Assembly: GCA_020847545.1 (NCBI GenBank) | Contig: JADLBV010000032.1 | Location: 1-50,094, forward strand | Source: Phycisphaerales bacterium | Lineage (GTDB): Bacteria; Planctomycetota; Phycisphaerae; Tepidisphaerales; Tepidisphaeraceae | Direction of reading: 5' to 3' | Length of the DNA stretch: 50,094 bases | Program-made: the position numbers and the translations under genes | Notes under the pieces: model-generated | What the model saw: the letters and a program-made list of their open reading frames with translations, nothing else | What the model was told of the DNA's origin: nothing | Database searches by the model: none | Shown: piece by piece, positions 27,064 through 35,774 of the stretch | Layout of the letters: every line of letters starts with the position of its first letter | Position numbering within the stretch: position 1 is the first letter of the stretch

Positions 27064-27651
27064 ATGAAAATGAAAATCCAGACTCATCGGTTGTTGGTTG
27101 CAGTTGCCACATTGGTCGTTGCCGGATGCGCGGCCACGGAGCATAAGCCGCAGGCCACGACTCAGGTTGTGGAATCGACCCAGCAGCCGCGCATTGCCGC
27201 CGATTCACGAATCGCGGCCGGGCGGTATCTGGTCCGGGTCGGCGGTTGCAACGATTGCCACACCGCCGGCTACATGCAGGCCCCTTCGGCCATTCCCGAA
27301 TCACAATGGCTGACAGGTGTGCCGGTTGGCTGGCAGGGGCCGTGGGGAACCACCTATGCCGGCAATTTGCGGCTCTTTGTTCAACAGATCGACGAAGATG
27401 CGTGGGTAAAATATCTCCACACGCGCACGGCCCGCCCGCCCATGCCCTGGACGGCCGTCAATGCCATGTCCGATGAGGATTTGCGCGCGTTGTATGTTTA
27501 CATCAAAAGCCTTGGCCCGGCGGGCGAGCTTGCACCGGCGTTTGTTCCGCCGGGCGAACAGCCCAAGACCCCATTTCTCAATTTGAATCCCGTCATGCCC
27601 CAATCCAGTTCGGCCCCCGCGAACGAGTCGGAAAAACAGCATTGTCAGTAA
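27064..27651 (+). CDS. Mono-haem cytochrome c family lipoprotein
   Basis: 195 aa. An N-terminal hydrophobic stretch ends in VVAGC, a lipobox, so the mature protein is probably lipid-anchored in the periplasm. Haem motif CNDCH at about residue 60, preceded by RIAAGRYLVRVGG as in cytochromes of the alcohol/aldehyde dehydrogenase subunit type. Candidate sixth ligand is a Met in ARPPMPW. The protein ends in a Pro/Ser/Glu-rich tail. The ATG at 27064 is used; GTG 27052 and ATG 27070 are alternatives. LrgA follows after 13 nt. No dehydrogenase partner is adjacent. Confidence 0.82.
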   Translation: MKMKIQTHRLLVAVATLVVAGCAATEHKPQATTQVVESTQQPRIAADSRIAAGRYLVRVGGCNDCHTAGYMQAPSAIPESQWLTGVPVGWQGPWGTTYAGNLRLFVQQIDEDAWVKYLHTRTARPPMPWTAVNAMSDEDLRALYVYIKSLGPAGELAPAFVPPGEQPKTPFLNLNPVMPQSSSAPANESEKQHCQ

Positions 27652-27664
27652 CCCCGGAGAATTC

Positions 27665-28012
27665 ATGCGCGGGCTGGCGATTCTGCTGTTTTTTAATTTT
27701 GTTGGAGTGTTTTTGCATCAATGGGCGCGCATCCCGTTGCCGGGGAGCGTGTTGGGGTTGATTTTGTTCGCGGCCGGCCTGTTCAGCGGCATCATCAAAC
27801 TGGAATGGGTTGAATCGACTTCGCATCTGCTGTTGCGGCACATGCTGCTATTTTTCGCGCCGGTGGTGGTGGGGGCGATGGCGTTGTCGGGGGTGTTGCG
27901 ACAGCAATGGCTGAGCATCACGCTGGCGCTGGTGGGGAGTTTGTTGATCGGCATGCTCATCACCGGATGGACGGCGTCGGCGCTGATGCGGGGGCGCGAT
28001 GACCAGTCCTGA
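27665..28012 (+). CDS. lrgA: LrgA/CidA-family holin-like membrane protein
   Basis: 115 aa, four predicted membrane segments. Family signatures are LPGSVLGLILFAAGL near the first loop and HMLLFFAPVVVGAM in the third segment. In Gram-positives CidA/LrgA act in murein-hydrolase control and, with LrgB/CidB, in transport of small metabolites. The stop overlaps the lrgB start by 14 bp, confirming a two-gene unit. The function in planctomycetes is unknown. Confidence 0.85.
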   Translation: MRGLAILLFFNFVGVFLHQWARIPLPGSVLGLILFAAGLFSGIIKLEWVESTSHLLLRHMLLFFAPVVVGAMALSGVLRQQWLSITLALVGSLLIGMLITGWTASALMRGRDDQS

Positions 28013-28703
28013 CCTATTTCGCAATCCGCTGTTTGGTGTTTCGGTGACGGTGATCGCTTATGCCCTGGCATCGGCGGTGCATCGGCGGTTTCATTGGGCG
28101 CACGCCCTGTTGCTGACCTGCGGCGGGATCATTGCCCTGCTATTGGCGGGGGGGATACCGTATGAATCGTATAAAATCGGCGGCGACCTGATCGCATTTT
28201 TTCTTGGGCCGGCGACGGTGGCGCTGGCCGTTCCGTTGTATAAGCAATGGAAACGGATACGCAGCCATGCCAAGGCGGTTTTGACATCGGTGGCGGCCGG
28301 TTCGATCTGCGGTCTGGCCAGCGCCGGGTTACTGGTCTGGTTTGCCGGCGGGACGCGGCTGGTGATTTTATCGATGATGCCCAAATCCGTGACCACGCCG
28401 ATTTCGATTGAATTGTCCCGCGAATTGGGGGGGTCGCCTGAATTGACGGCCGTTTTGACGGTTTTGGCAGGGTTGCTGGGCAGCGTCATCGGGCCGGCGG
28501 TGCTGCGTCGATTGGGGGTGCGACAAGACCTGGCGATCGGACTGGCGATGGGGACATCCTCCCATGGCATCGGCACGGCCCGTGTGGTGCGCGAATCCGA
28601 ACTGCAAGGGGGCGCCAGCGGACTGGCGATGGCCTTGGCGGGAATTTTCACCTCAATTTGGTTGATGCCGGTGTATTGGTGGCTTGGTGCGCACGCAGGA
28701 TGA
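27999..28703 (+). CDS. lrgB: LrgB/CidB-family membrane protein
   Basis: 234 aa with about seven hydrophobic segments. LrgB marks are YKIGGDLIAFFLGPATVALA, VPLYKQW, MMPKSVTTPISIELSRELGG and MGTSSHGIGTARV. Works with LrgA as a membrane pair. The GTG/ATG region at the start overlaps lrgA, implying translational coupling. Full family length, no sign of decay. Confidence 0.9.
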   Translation: MTSPDLFRNPLFGVSVTVIAYALASAVHRRFHWAHALLLTCGGIIALLLAGGIPYESYKIGGDLIAFFLGPATVALAVPLYKQWKRIRSHAKAVLTSVAAGSICGLASAGLLVWFAGGTRLVILSMMPKSVTTPISIELSRELGGSPELTAVLTVLAGLLGSVIGPAVLRRLGVRQDLAIGLAMGTSSHGIGTARVVRESELQGGASGLAMALAGIFTSIWLMPVYWWLGAHAG

Positions 28704-28734
28704 GAAATTATTTTCCCGACGTAGTTTGCGCGCC

Positions 28735-28740
28735 TATAAT
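28735..28740 (+). promoter_or_regulatory. Consensus -10 (TATAAT) before the MGMT gene
   Basis: A perfect TATAAT at 28735-28740, 27 nt before the ATG. The -35 (TTTCCC at 28712-28717, 17-nt spacing) is poor. Confidence 0.35.
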
Positions 28741-28767
28741 GCGCATCAATCAACCACAGGAGCAAAC

Positions 28768-29130
28768 ATGTCGCAAGTCGAAAATCAGGATGGTTTGGAG
28801 CAGTCGATCCGCGCGGGTCGGCTGAACGCGAAGATGAATTTTAACCAAAAGGTCTGGGCGTTGACCTCACGCATCCCGGCCGGGTCTGTGACCACCTACG
28901 CCAACATCGCCCACAAACTGGGGACGCGCGCCTATCGCGCGGTGGGGCAGGCGCTGCACAACAATCCCTATGCGCCGGGTGTGCCATGCCATCGCGTCGT
29001 CGGCAGCGACGGCCGACTGACCGGCTATGCCCATGGCCTGCCGGCCAAACAAAAACTACTGGCTTCCGAAGGGGTCGATGTGGTTCGCAATCGCGTGAAA
29101 CTGTCGGAGTCGATGTTCAATTTCAGGTGA
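28768..29130 (+). CDS. MGMT-domain DNA alkyltransferase-like protein
   Basis: 120 aa. Contains only the C-terminal DNA-binding/active domain of O6-alkylguanine-DNA alkyltransferase: FNQKVWALTSRIPAGSVTTY, the helix-turn-helix region RAYRAVGQALHNNPYAPG, and the active-site VPCHRVVGSDG. The cysteine is retained, unlike alkyltransferase-like Atl proteins, which have Trp there. An N-terminal AdaN/ribonuclease-like domain is missing, so repair activity is plausible but unproved. The ATG at 28768 has AGGAG 8 nt upstream. Confidence 0.88.
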   Translation: MSQVENQDGLEQSIRAGRLNAKMNFNQKVWALTSRIPAGSVTTYANIAHKLGTRAYRAVGQALHNNPYAPGVPCHRVVGSDGRLTGYAHGLPAKQKLLASEGVDVVRNRVKLSESMFNFR

Positions 29131-29170
29131 TTGAATATTCACCTGCCTCATATTCCGGCACTGTTTCCGG

Positions 29171-29635
29171 TCACCACTTTTGAGGTAGATAAGCAAGGTA
29201 CTTGCCAATCCGGTTGAGACACTGATCAATCGTCAGTGGTTCGACCGGTTCCGATTGAGCGTGGATCAGCATGTTGCGAAATTCCCGAACATGGTGGACT
29301 CCATTTCGGTGGTTATCGCTTATCGGCACCGGAGGAATGGATGCGATGCGGGTGATCAGGACGGAAACCTTTGGACTGGTCCTTCTCCCCAAGCCCGCAT
29401 GCCAATAGTCCAGCAGAATGCCTTCAAATTCAGCGAAAATTCGCAATAGGAATGTGTGGTCAAGATTGCCCTTGGCCCGTCGAATTTCGTTGAGAGTGAC
29501 ATCGCCGCGATGGTTGGCAATATTTGTTCCAGCCTCAGGATCCCACATGACATCGGCACGGCCCAGCGCATAGTGCGATGCCGACAACTCGTTTCGGATG
29601 CGACGAATCCGTTGATGACAATCATGTTGGGTCAT
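29171..29635 (-). CDS. HEPN-like protein with Rx4H motif (possible toxin)
   Basis: 154 aa, mostly helical, no signal peptide. The C-terminal half contains HHVREFRNMLIHAQ, whose R-N-x3-H spacing matches the Rx4-6H catalytic motif of HEPN ribonucleases, followed by a helix ending KYLAYLPQKW. The N-terminal half has HTFLLRIFAEFEGILLDYWH, a typical first HEPN helix. The ATG at 29635 (GAGG just upstream) is chosen; a longer frame to 29761 would overlap the upstream gene. It follows that gene after 16 nt on the same strand, as in toxin/antitoxin or HEPN/partner cassettes. Recognition rests on motif and helix pattern only. Confidence 0.55.
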   Translation of the reverse strand: MTQHDCHQRIRRIRNELSASHYALGRADVMWDPEAGTNIANHRGDVTLNEIRRAKGNLDHTFLLRIFAEFEGILLDYWHAGLGRRTSPKVSVLITRIASIPPVPISDNHRNGVHHVREFRNMLIHAQSEPVEPLTIDQCLNRIGKYLAYLPQKW

Positions 29636-29651
29636 CGCCTCGCCCCGTGGA

Positions 29652-30089
29652 TCACGCCACCAGGTCTTGCGCCAGTTGATGGAATGTATTGGCGTTCCAC
29701 GGCTGTCGCAGCGGGATATTTGAATCTGTCCAGATGTTCCAACCTCCCCGCTCATCGCCAACTAGCCTTACACGACTGAGTGTGGGATACCCCTCAAGGT
29801 CAACCCGACCATTTCCATCCGCGATTTGTAATCCAATCGGGATCACCAGCACCGCGCGTTCAGGCAGGTCGCCTTTTGGAAGCTGCACGCGCGCCGCCGG
29901 AGCTTCGTAACTTCCAAACAGCTTCTCCTCGACTTCCTCATGCTCGACAATGACCGACCAGCCAGCCTGTTGCGACCACTGGCGCACCTGTTCGACAAGC
30001 GCTGTTACCCGTTTCACCCACTCATCGCGGCGAGCCAGCATCTGAGGTGTTATCAAGGCCGGAACCGAACCATTGAATGCTTTTGTCAT
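29652..30089 (-). CDS. Small protein of unknown function paired with the HEPN-like gene
   Basis: 145 aa, cytoplasmic. The ATG at 30089 has AAAGGAATT 8 nt upstream. N-terminal helical part (MLARRDEWVKRVTALVEQVR), a middle strand-rich part (WSVIVEHEEVEEKLFGSYEA, AVLVIPIGLQIADGNGRVDL) and a C-terminal NIWTDSNIPLRQPWNANTFH. I recognise no catalytic motif. It precedes the HEPN-like gene by 16 nt, so the two are probably one transcript. An antitoxin or substrate-recognition role is only inferred from that pairing. Confidence 0.6.
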   Translation of the reverse strand: MTKAFNGSVPALITPQMLARRDEWVKRVTALVEQVRQWSQQAGWSVIVEHEEVEEKLFGSYEAPAARVQLPKGDLPERAVLVIPIGLQIADGNGRVDLEGYPTLSRVRLVGDERGGWNIWTDSNIPLRQPWNANTFHQLAQDLVA

Positions 30090-30169
30090 CGCCAATTCCT
30101 TTGCAGACGACTTCAGAATCATGCCTGTCATGACACGCAGCCATTATAGCATTGCTAAGACAACAACGG

Positions 30170-31621
30170 CTACGTTCTCCCGATCTCACTTAGTCCGGAA
30201 TTCACATCCGAAAACACCTGAATCCCGAGAAACTTGCCCAGCGCATTTTTCAACGGGTTTGCCACATGCGACTGCACGACCGCCACATGATGCGGAAAGT
30301 GCTGTAGCAGCACATCGCGATATAGTTGTTGAAGCCGATGGATTCGACACCAGCCGTAGGATCCAAATGTATGCGCTGAATTTTCCTCAAACTGGCCTTC
30401 GACCACCAGCGCCTTGGTGGCATCGGCGTTGTCCTGCGCGATGCGGAGCAACGTGACCGGCCCCGGTTTGGCTTCAAATTCAATTGTTCCAAAGGAATTG
30501 GCCTCTCCGATGATGGGCAGCGATTTGAGAATGCCATGCGCCGTCAACCGTGGTTTCTCACTGGCGAAACTGCGTGGGAAGACGCCGCAGTGCCAGAGAT
30601 TGACAAGCTCATCATCCTCATTGTGAAGATTGTTCCAGTCGGCCAGCGCGGCGGGGTTGTCGCTGGCCAGATGCAGCGCGTGCATGGAGAGCGTGCCCAG
30701 AATATCGGCCTCGCACGCGGCCGGGAAGCCTTGATCGCTCAGCCGGCTCATTGCCGCGCACGAACTGATGCCAAGGTTCTGTTGCATGGATGTCCAGCAT
30801 TGAATGGCGACACCATCCAGGGCCTGTTCGGCGATCCAGCGTTTGAGGAACAATTCAAATTTCGCGATCATCACAAGCGATGCGCTCGGCGCAGATGAGC
30901 AATCCGCATATTCAGTCAATTCGCGCACCATGCGCAGGACATCCGCCTCATCATCCTTCATCCGCCCAATGCCGGCGATCGCCTCGGAAAGATCGAGCAC
31001 GACTGTTGTTGGGCCAAGGCGTTGGAGTCGCCGTTCGTCGAATCGACAGGTCCAGAACGCATCCGGGCGCGCGCCAAGCTGGCCGTATCTTGCCCGACGA
31101 ATTCCTTTGACCACCCGACATGCCCTGAAAAATTCATCCAGATCGGTGCGGAATGAAGCATCTTTGGCCGGTGAACAAATCGGACGTCGGCCGACGAGAT
31201 ATCGCGCGCCGATCTGCCGAAGCGCATCGGCAATCGACAACAGGCCGCAAAATGCGTCACGGCGATCCATTTTCAGCGACAGGGTTTGACTCTCCTGCGC
31301 GCCAAAGAGAAAGATCGGCACATCGAGATTTGCCGATTTGACGACGTGCGCCACCGCCTGCTCATCGCCAAAATTCATCGCCCCGATCACAATGCCATCC
31401 ACATCGGCACTGCGAAACAAATCGGCGCAAACTTCGGCCTGTCGGATGTCCTGCACGCAGCCATGTTCGGTTTGGGTTTCAGAGGGGACGATCACCTCCA
31501 CGCCAAGTTCACGCATCAGCGATATCGTTTGCCGTCTTGCCTCGGCGGCGAGGGATGCGCTGAAAAAACCACGGTGTGCGGGAATAAAACCGATGCGGGT
31601 GGGGCGTTTTGGAGTTGCCAT
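30170..31621 (-). CDS. L-fucose/L-arabinose isomerase family protein
   Basis: 483 aa. Resembles the AraA/FucI isomerase superfamily: RIGFIPAHRGFFSASLAAEA at the start, VDGIVIGAMNFGDEQAVAHV, VPIFLFGAQESQTLSLKMDR, DGVAIQCWTSMQQNLGISSC and the C-terminal GPVTLLRIAQDNADATKALV. These enzymes interconvert aldoses and ketoses with Mn. Whether it isomerises fucose, arabinose or another sugar cannot be told. The ATG at 31621 gives the natural start (MATPKRPTRIG); the frame continues upstream without family features. A single gene, flanked by rpoD and the HEPN-like cassette. Confidence 0.82.
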   Translation of the reverse strand: MATPKRPTRIGFIPAHRGFFSASLAAEARRQTISLMRELGVEVIVPSETQTEHGCVQDIRQAEVCADLFRSADVDGIVIGAMNFGDEQAVAHVVKSANLDVPIFLFGAQESQTLSLKMDRRDAFCGLLSIADALRQIGARYLVGRRPICSPAKDASFRTDLDEFFRACRVVKGIRRARYGQLGARPDAFWTCRFDERRLQRLGPTTVVLDLSEAIAGIGRMKDDEADVLRMVRELTEYADCSSAPSASLVMIAKFELFLKRWIAEQALDGVAIQCWTSMQQNLGISSCAAMSRLSDQGFPAACEADILGTLSMHALHLASDNPAALADWNNLHNEDDELVNLWHCGVFPRSFASEKPRLTAHGILKSLPIIGEANSFGTIEFEAKPGPVTLLRIAQDNADATKALVVEGQFEENSAHTFGSYGWCRIHRLQQLYRDVLLQHFPHHVAVVQSHVANPLKNALGKFLGIQVFSDVNSGLSEIGRT

Positions 31622-31762
31622 GATATCGATAGGCGAAGAAGGTGAAATTGACGGGTCGCACGCTAAATCCGTCGGCAAAGTCATGTCGCCATGACCTTGC
31701 CGACGGATTCGACATCCATCGTCGGTCCCATCCCGTTTTTGGAACCTACAGGCGCTGTCGGG

Positions 31763-33550
31763 TTACGTTTGCGGCACGCTTCCGGGCAGAAAGCCTTCGA
31801 GCTTTCGGGCGCGAACCGGATGCTGGAGCTTTCGGATCGCCTTGGCTTCAACCTGACGCACGCGCTCGCGCGTCACCTTGAAGATTCGGCCGACTTCCTC
31901 CAGCGTATAGGTGTAACCGTCGCCGATGCCGTAGCGCAGCTTGATGATCTCGCGCTCGCGATAGGTCAGCGTCTTGAGCACCTGCTCGATCTTGTCCTTG
32001 AGCATCTCCTGCGCCGCCGACTCAACCGGGTTGTCGGCCTTTTCATCCTCGATGAAATCGCCGAAGTAGCTGTCTTCGCTTTCGCCGACCGGCCGGTCCA
32101 GCGAGATGGGATGGCGGCTGATTTTCAGCACCCGCCGGGTCTCGCTGACGCTCATCTTGGCACGCTTGGCGATCTCCTCGATGGTCGGTTCGCGGCCGAG
32201 TTCCTGCATGAGCTGCTTGCTGATGTTCCGCAGCTTGCTCATGGTCTCGATCATGTGGACCGGAATGCGGATCGTGCGCGCATGGTCCGCGATCGCCCGC
32301 GTGATCGCCTGGCGAATCCACCACGTCGCGTAGGTGCTGAACTTGTAGCCGCGGCGGTATTCGTATTTGTCCACCGCCCGCATCAACCCCGTGTTGCCTT
32401 CCTGGATAATGTCCAGAAACGACAAGCCGCGGTTGCGGTATTTCTTGGCGATGGAGACCACCAGCCGAAGGTTGCCGCCCGACAGTTTCCGCTTGGCATC
32501 CTCGTACTTGAAATAAATCTTGCGGACCGCCGTCACCCGCTTGTGCAGCGACTGCGCATCCTCCAGCACCAGGTCTTCCAACCCGGAGCGTTCCTGAAGG
32601 CAAACCTCCAGGTCTTCACCCGGATCCTTGACCTTTTCCAGTTCACCGATCCGCCCTTCCAGCTCCAGCATCTTTGTGGAGATGCTCGTCAGCTTCTTCA
32701 TCAGCGGCGTCACCTTGCTGGTGCGCAGCGACAATTCTTCCAACAGCTTTACGCTACGACGACGTCGCCGGCGGATCGCCATGCGCAGATCGTCGAGTTC
32801 CTTGCGAACCTTGCACGACCGCAGCGCTTCCCAGTCATCGCGGTTGCGTCCCAGCATCACCCGCACCGAACCGAGATTCAGCGGGATGCGCTGGCCGATC
32901 GTCCCTTTGTCCGCCTGATCCTCGGCCGTTGAAATTTTCATCGTCCGGTCAAAGGGGAGATCGCCGCTGTCCACCTGTTGGAGAATTTCCACCGCCGATT
33001 GAAGGCAGTAGTCGCTCTCCAATACCTTGGAACGGAAAATCTTGCGGAAAATCTCGATCCGCTTGGCCAGCCCGATCTCCTGCTCGCGCGTCAGAAGGGG
33101 GATTTCCCCCATCTGCGTCAGATACATGCGAACCGGATCGTCGATGCGCTTGGTTGATGCCTCGGCCAGTTCAGCGTCGATGTTCAGATCGACTTCTTCT
33201 TCCTGTTCGGCCGCCCCTTCAGGGAGAAATTCGGCCGTCTCCTTTGAGGGCGCTGTCGCCTTGAGACTTGCCGATGCCTTGATCGTCACCGATTTGGGCT
33301 TGGGGCCTTTTTGAAATTCGCCGATGTCCGCCTCGTCAATGAGCTTGATGCCCATCTCGTCGATCGTCATCAGCAGCGAATCAAGCTTGTCGGGCGAAAC
33401 CACCTCGTCCGGCAGCTTTTCATTCAACTCCTCGTATGTGAGGTAACCCCTCGACGTACCCATCTCGAGCAACGCGTTGACCCGAAGATCAACCTCTTCC
33501 TGCGAACCTGACCCAATTAAGGGTGTTTCCATGATCATACCTGCACTCAT
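31763..33550 (-). CDS. rpoD: Primary RNA polymerase sigma factor RpoD (sigma70)
   Basis: 595 aa. Region 1.1 at the N-terminus ([20 protein letters not shown]-like), region 1.2 [20 protein letters not shown], a charged insertion (about 190-330), region 2 with [20 protein letters not shown] and [20 protein letters not shown], region 3 [17 protein letters not shown], region 4.2 [20 protein letters not shown]. This is the complete housekeeping sigma architecture, consistent with TTGACA/TATAAT-like promoters in the window. Follows dnaG by 175 nt on the same strand, the classical macromolecular-synthesis order, without rpsU. The start could be 33550 or an in-frame ATG at 33538 or 33532. Confidence 0.96.
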   Translation of the reverse strand: MSAGMIMETPLIGSGSQEEVDLRVNALLEMGTSRGYLTYEELNEKLPDEVVSPDKLDSLLMTIDEMGIKLIDEADIGEFQKGPKPKSVTIKASASLKATAPSKETAEFLPEGAAEQEEEVDLNIDAELAEASTKRIDDPVRMYLTQMGEIPLLTREQEIGLAKRIEIFRKIFRSKVLESDYCLQSAVEILQQVDSGDLPFDRTMKISTAEDQADKGTIGQRIPLNLGSVRVMLGRNRDDWEALRSCKVRKELDDLRMAIRRRRRRSVKLLEELSLRTSKVTPLMKKLTSISTKMLELEGRIGELEKVKDPGEDLEVCLQERSGLEDLVLEDAQSLHKRVTAVRKIYFKYEDAKRKLSGGNLRLVVSIAKKYRNRGLSFLDIIQEGNTGLMRAVDKYEYRRGYKFSTYATWWIRQAITRAIADHARTIRIPVHMIETMSKLRNISKQLMQELGREPTIEEIAKRAKMSVSETRRVLKISRHPISLDRPVGESEDSYFGDFIEDEKADNPVESAAQEMLKDKIEQVLKTLTYREREIIKLRYGIGDGYTYTLEEVGRIFKVTRERVRQVEAKAIRKLQHPVRARKLEGFLPGSVPQT

Positions 33551-33725
33551 GCTAGCAAACCCATAGGCGGCCGTGATCTTCAGGCCAAGGTCCTCAGGGA
33601 TGTTCCTGAGCCCTGCAACGCGAGTCGTTGCGACCGCCCATTCAAATTGTATTACTGTCGGATGCGATAAATATACTCGATTAACGCCCGCTGCGTCGCC
33701 GAGGCCGCATCCTCTGTCCCATATT

Positions 33726-35561
33726 CTAGGCCCGTCGCAGGTCTCCCTGCCGGGCTTTTTCCTGTAAACTTTTCAATAAATCCACCTCGGACTGTGCCGT
33801 CGGCGATGTGGCATCGGTTGTACGCCGTAAAGATGCCACAAGTTTTCTGCGTTCCTGTCGATCCTGTTCGGACAACAGATGGTCCACCGCATCCGTCAAC
33901 AACCGATCCAGATCCGACCATTGTTCAGTCTCATTGATCAATTCCACCGCCAGGGCCGATAATTCAGCCGAATCCAATGTTCCTAAAAACTCGCTGAAAA
34001 CCGGCTCTCCCTCATCCCGTTGATGATGCCAATATATCTCGGCCAACTGCTGGCGAACCGGATCGTTAAAGTCTTGTACATTCAGATGTTGCTGCACATC
34101 GTGCCATCGTTCCGGCTTGGCCAGCAAGACGCCCAGAACCCATCGTTCCGCCCGGTCGCGGGCACTGAGAACCCCCGGCGAGTACGAATCACTTACTGTC
34201 GTCTGTGTATTCTGGAATACTTGAGGTTTTCGTCGCCCATGCGAGCCGCCTCGGCCAAATCGTCGGTTCAATTCCTCCATCGGGATGTCGGTCTGTCGAC
34301 TGACCCGCGCCAAAATGGCGCCCCATCGCAGCGAATCCACCGGCCCGCTGCCACGAGCGGCCGCCAGCATCGCCAAATATTCCTCCACCGCCTTCTGCTG
34401 GCTGGTCAGGGTTCCATCGCCAGCCAGTTTCTGTTGTAACTGACGCCATGTATAGGATAGAGCGTCCTGGGCCTTGTCAAATATTTGCTCATATTCCGAC
34501 GCCCCTTGTGTCATCAAAAATTCATCCGGATCGACCCCGGCCGGCATGGAGGCGATCAAAATTTCGACCGGTTGGGTCAAAAACAGTTCCACCGCACGAT
34601 TGGCCGCCATGTCGCCGGCCGAATCGGCGTCGAATAACAACACGATCCGATCCGCGAAACGTCGCAAAATTCCGACGTGCTGTTCGGTCAATGCCGTCCC
34701 CAGCGCCGAGACCACGTTGCTCACACCAAACTGGTGCGACATGATGACATCGGTGTATCCCTCAACCACGACCAGCGTTCGTTTCTCCACGGCACGCTGG
34801 CGGGCCAAGTCCAGTCCATAAAGCGTTCGGCTTTTGGAAAAAAGAGGCGTTTCGGGGCTGTTGAGATATTTGGCGGGGTCTTGCGAACCCGGCATCACCC
34901 GTCCGCCAAAGGCGATGATTCGACCCGATTCATCACGGATCGGAAACATCAGCCGATTGCGGAAGGTGTCATAAAACCCTCCATCCCGCTCGCGCGGTTT
35001 GACTAGGCCGGCCTGCACAAGTATTTCGGGTGAAAACTTGCGTGCGACCGCGCTGGTCAGCAACCCATCCCAGGCATCGGGCGCGAGACCGATTTGGAAT
35101 CGGCGGATCGACTCTTCGTTAAACCCTCGTTGTTGAAGGTATTGCCGAGCCGCCTTCCCCTGGGTGGGGTGGGACAGTAACTTTTCAAAGAACACGCCCG
35201 CGGCCGATTGCGCATCTAGCAACACCTGCCGTTGGCTGAATTTTTCGTTCGACCCGCCGAAGCGGGGCATTTCGATGCCGGCCCGCTCACCCAGCAGCCG
35301 CATCGCATCCATGAATTCGATGCGGTCCCGCCGCATCACGAAATCGATTGCATTGCCTCCAGCCTTGCAGCCGTAGCAGTGAAAAAACTGCTTTGACGGG
35401 CTGACATGGAACGAAGGCGTTTTTTCCTGATGAAACGGGCATAACCCGACATAATCTTTTCCCCGCCGCTTGAGCGCTACCGTCTGGCCGATCAACTCGA
35501 CGATATCGGTGGCTTGCAAGACCGAGGCTTTGAAGTCATTTCCAGTGCGGCTTGCGCTCAA
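33726..35561 (-). CDS. dnaG: DNA primase DnaG
   Basis: 611 aa. Lays RNA primers at the replication fork. Zn-binding domain [11 protein letters not shown]...CYGC (CxxH and CxxC), RNA polymerase domain with TOPRIM ([17 protein letters not shown], then [17 protein letters not shown]), [20 protein letters not shown], and a helical C-terminal helicase-binding domain with a variable Ser/Gln linker (about 430-470). No ATG fits. The TTG at 35561 puts 16-18 residues before TDIVELI as in other DnaG and has GGAGGT close upstream; the TTG at 35603 is an alternative. It leads dnaG-rpoD. Confidence 0.95.
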   Translation of the reverse strand: MSASRTGNDFKASVLQATDIVELIGQTVALKRRGKDYVGLCPFHQEKTPSFHVSPSKQFFHCYGCKAGGNAIDFVMRRDRIEFMDAMRLLGERAGIEMPRFGGSNEKFSQRQVLLDAQSAAGVFFEKLLSHPTQGKAARQYLQQRGFNEESIRRFQIGLAPDAWDGLLTSAVARKFSPEILVQAGLVKPRERDGGFYDTFRNRLMFPIRDESGRIIAFGGRVMPGSQDPAKYLNSPETPLFSKSRTLYGLDLARQRAVEKRTLVVVEGYTDVIMSHQFGVSNVVSALGTALTEQHVGILRRFADRIVLLFDADSAGDMAANRAVELFLTQPVEILIASMPAGVDPDEFLMTQGASEYEQIFDKAQDALSYTWRQLQQKLAGDGTLTSQQKAVEEYLAMLAAARGSGPVDSLRWGAILARVSRQTDIPMEELNRRFGRGGSHGRRKPQVFQNTQTTVSDSYSPGVLSARDRAERWVLGVLLAKPERWHDVQQHLNVQDFNDPVRQQLAEIYWHHQRDEGEPVFSEFLGTLDSAELSALAVELINETEQWSDLDRLLTDAVDHLLSEQDRQERRKLVASLRRTTDATSPTAQSEVDLLKSLQEKARQGDLRRA

Positions 35562-35745
35562 CAGACCTCCAGGCAAATCATGGCCGGGGCCAAAATCAGG
35601 CAAAAGCGCCCACCGGTCGTCGGTGTTCCCTTAGACGACGTAAGTTGATTCATCACAACGACTAACATCAAAATCGACTGCGTGCGAACGCTCAAATATA
35701 ACACCGTTTTGGGGGCGGGTCAAATATCAGTATTGATAAAAACAT

Positions 35746-35774
35746 CCTAACTACATTATAGGACATAAGTTAGG
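35746..35774 (-). terminator. Weak terminator-like hairpin after the toroid-like gene
   Basis: CCTAACT (35746-35752) pairs with AGTTAGG (35768-35774), loop 15 nt, with a TTTTT run three bases downstream on the minus strand. It covers the stop codon of the gene ending at 35770. Stability is modest. Confidence 0.3.

Noticed and set aside
28768-29130. Alkyltransferase-like (Atl) protein without activity
   Set aside because: The active-site cysteine is present in PCHRV; Atl proteins have Trp at that place.
31691-32932. 413-codon frame opposite rpoD
   Set aside because: Antisense shadow of rpoD, with no ribosome site or family match.
33551-33725. An rpsU or RNA gene between dnaG and rpoD
   Set aside because: No suitable frame with S21 features, and no tRNA or other RNA signature was seen.
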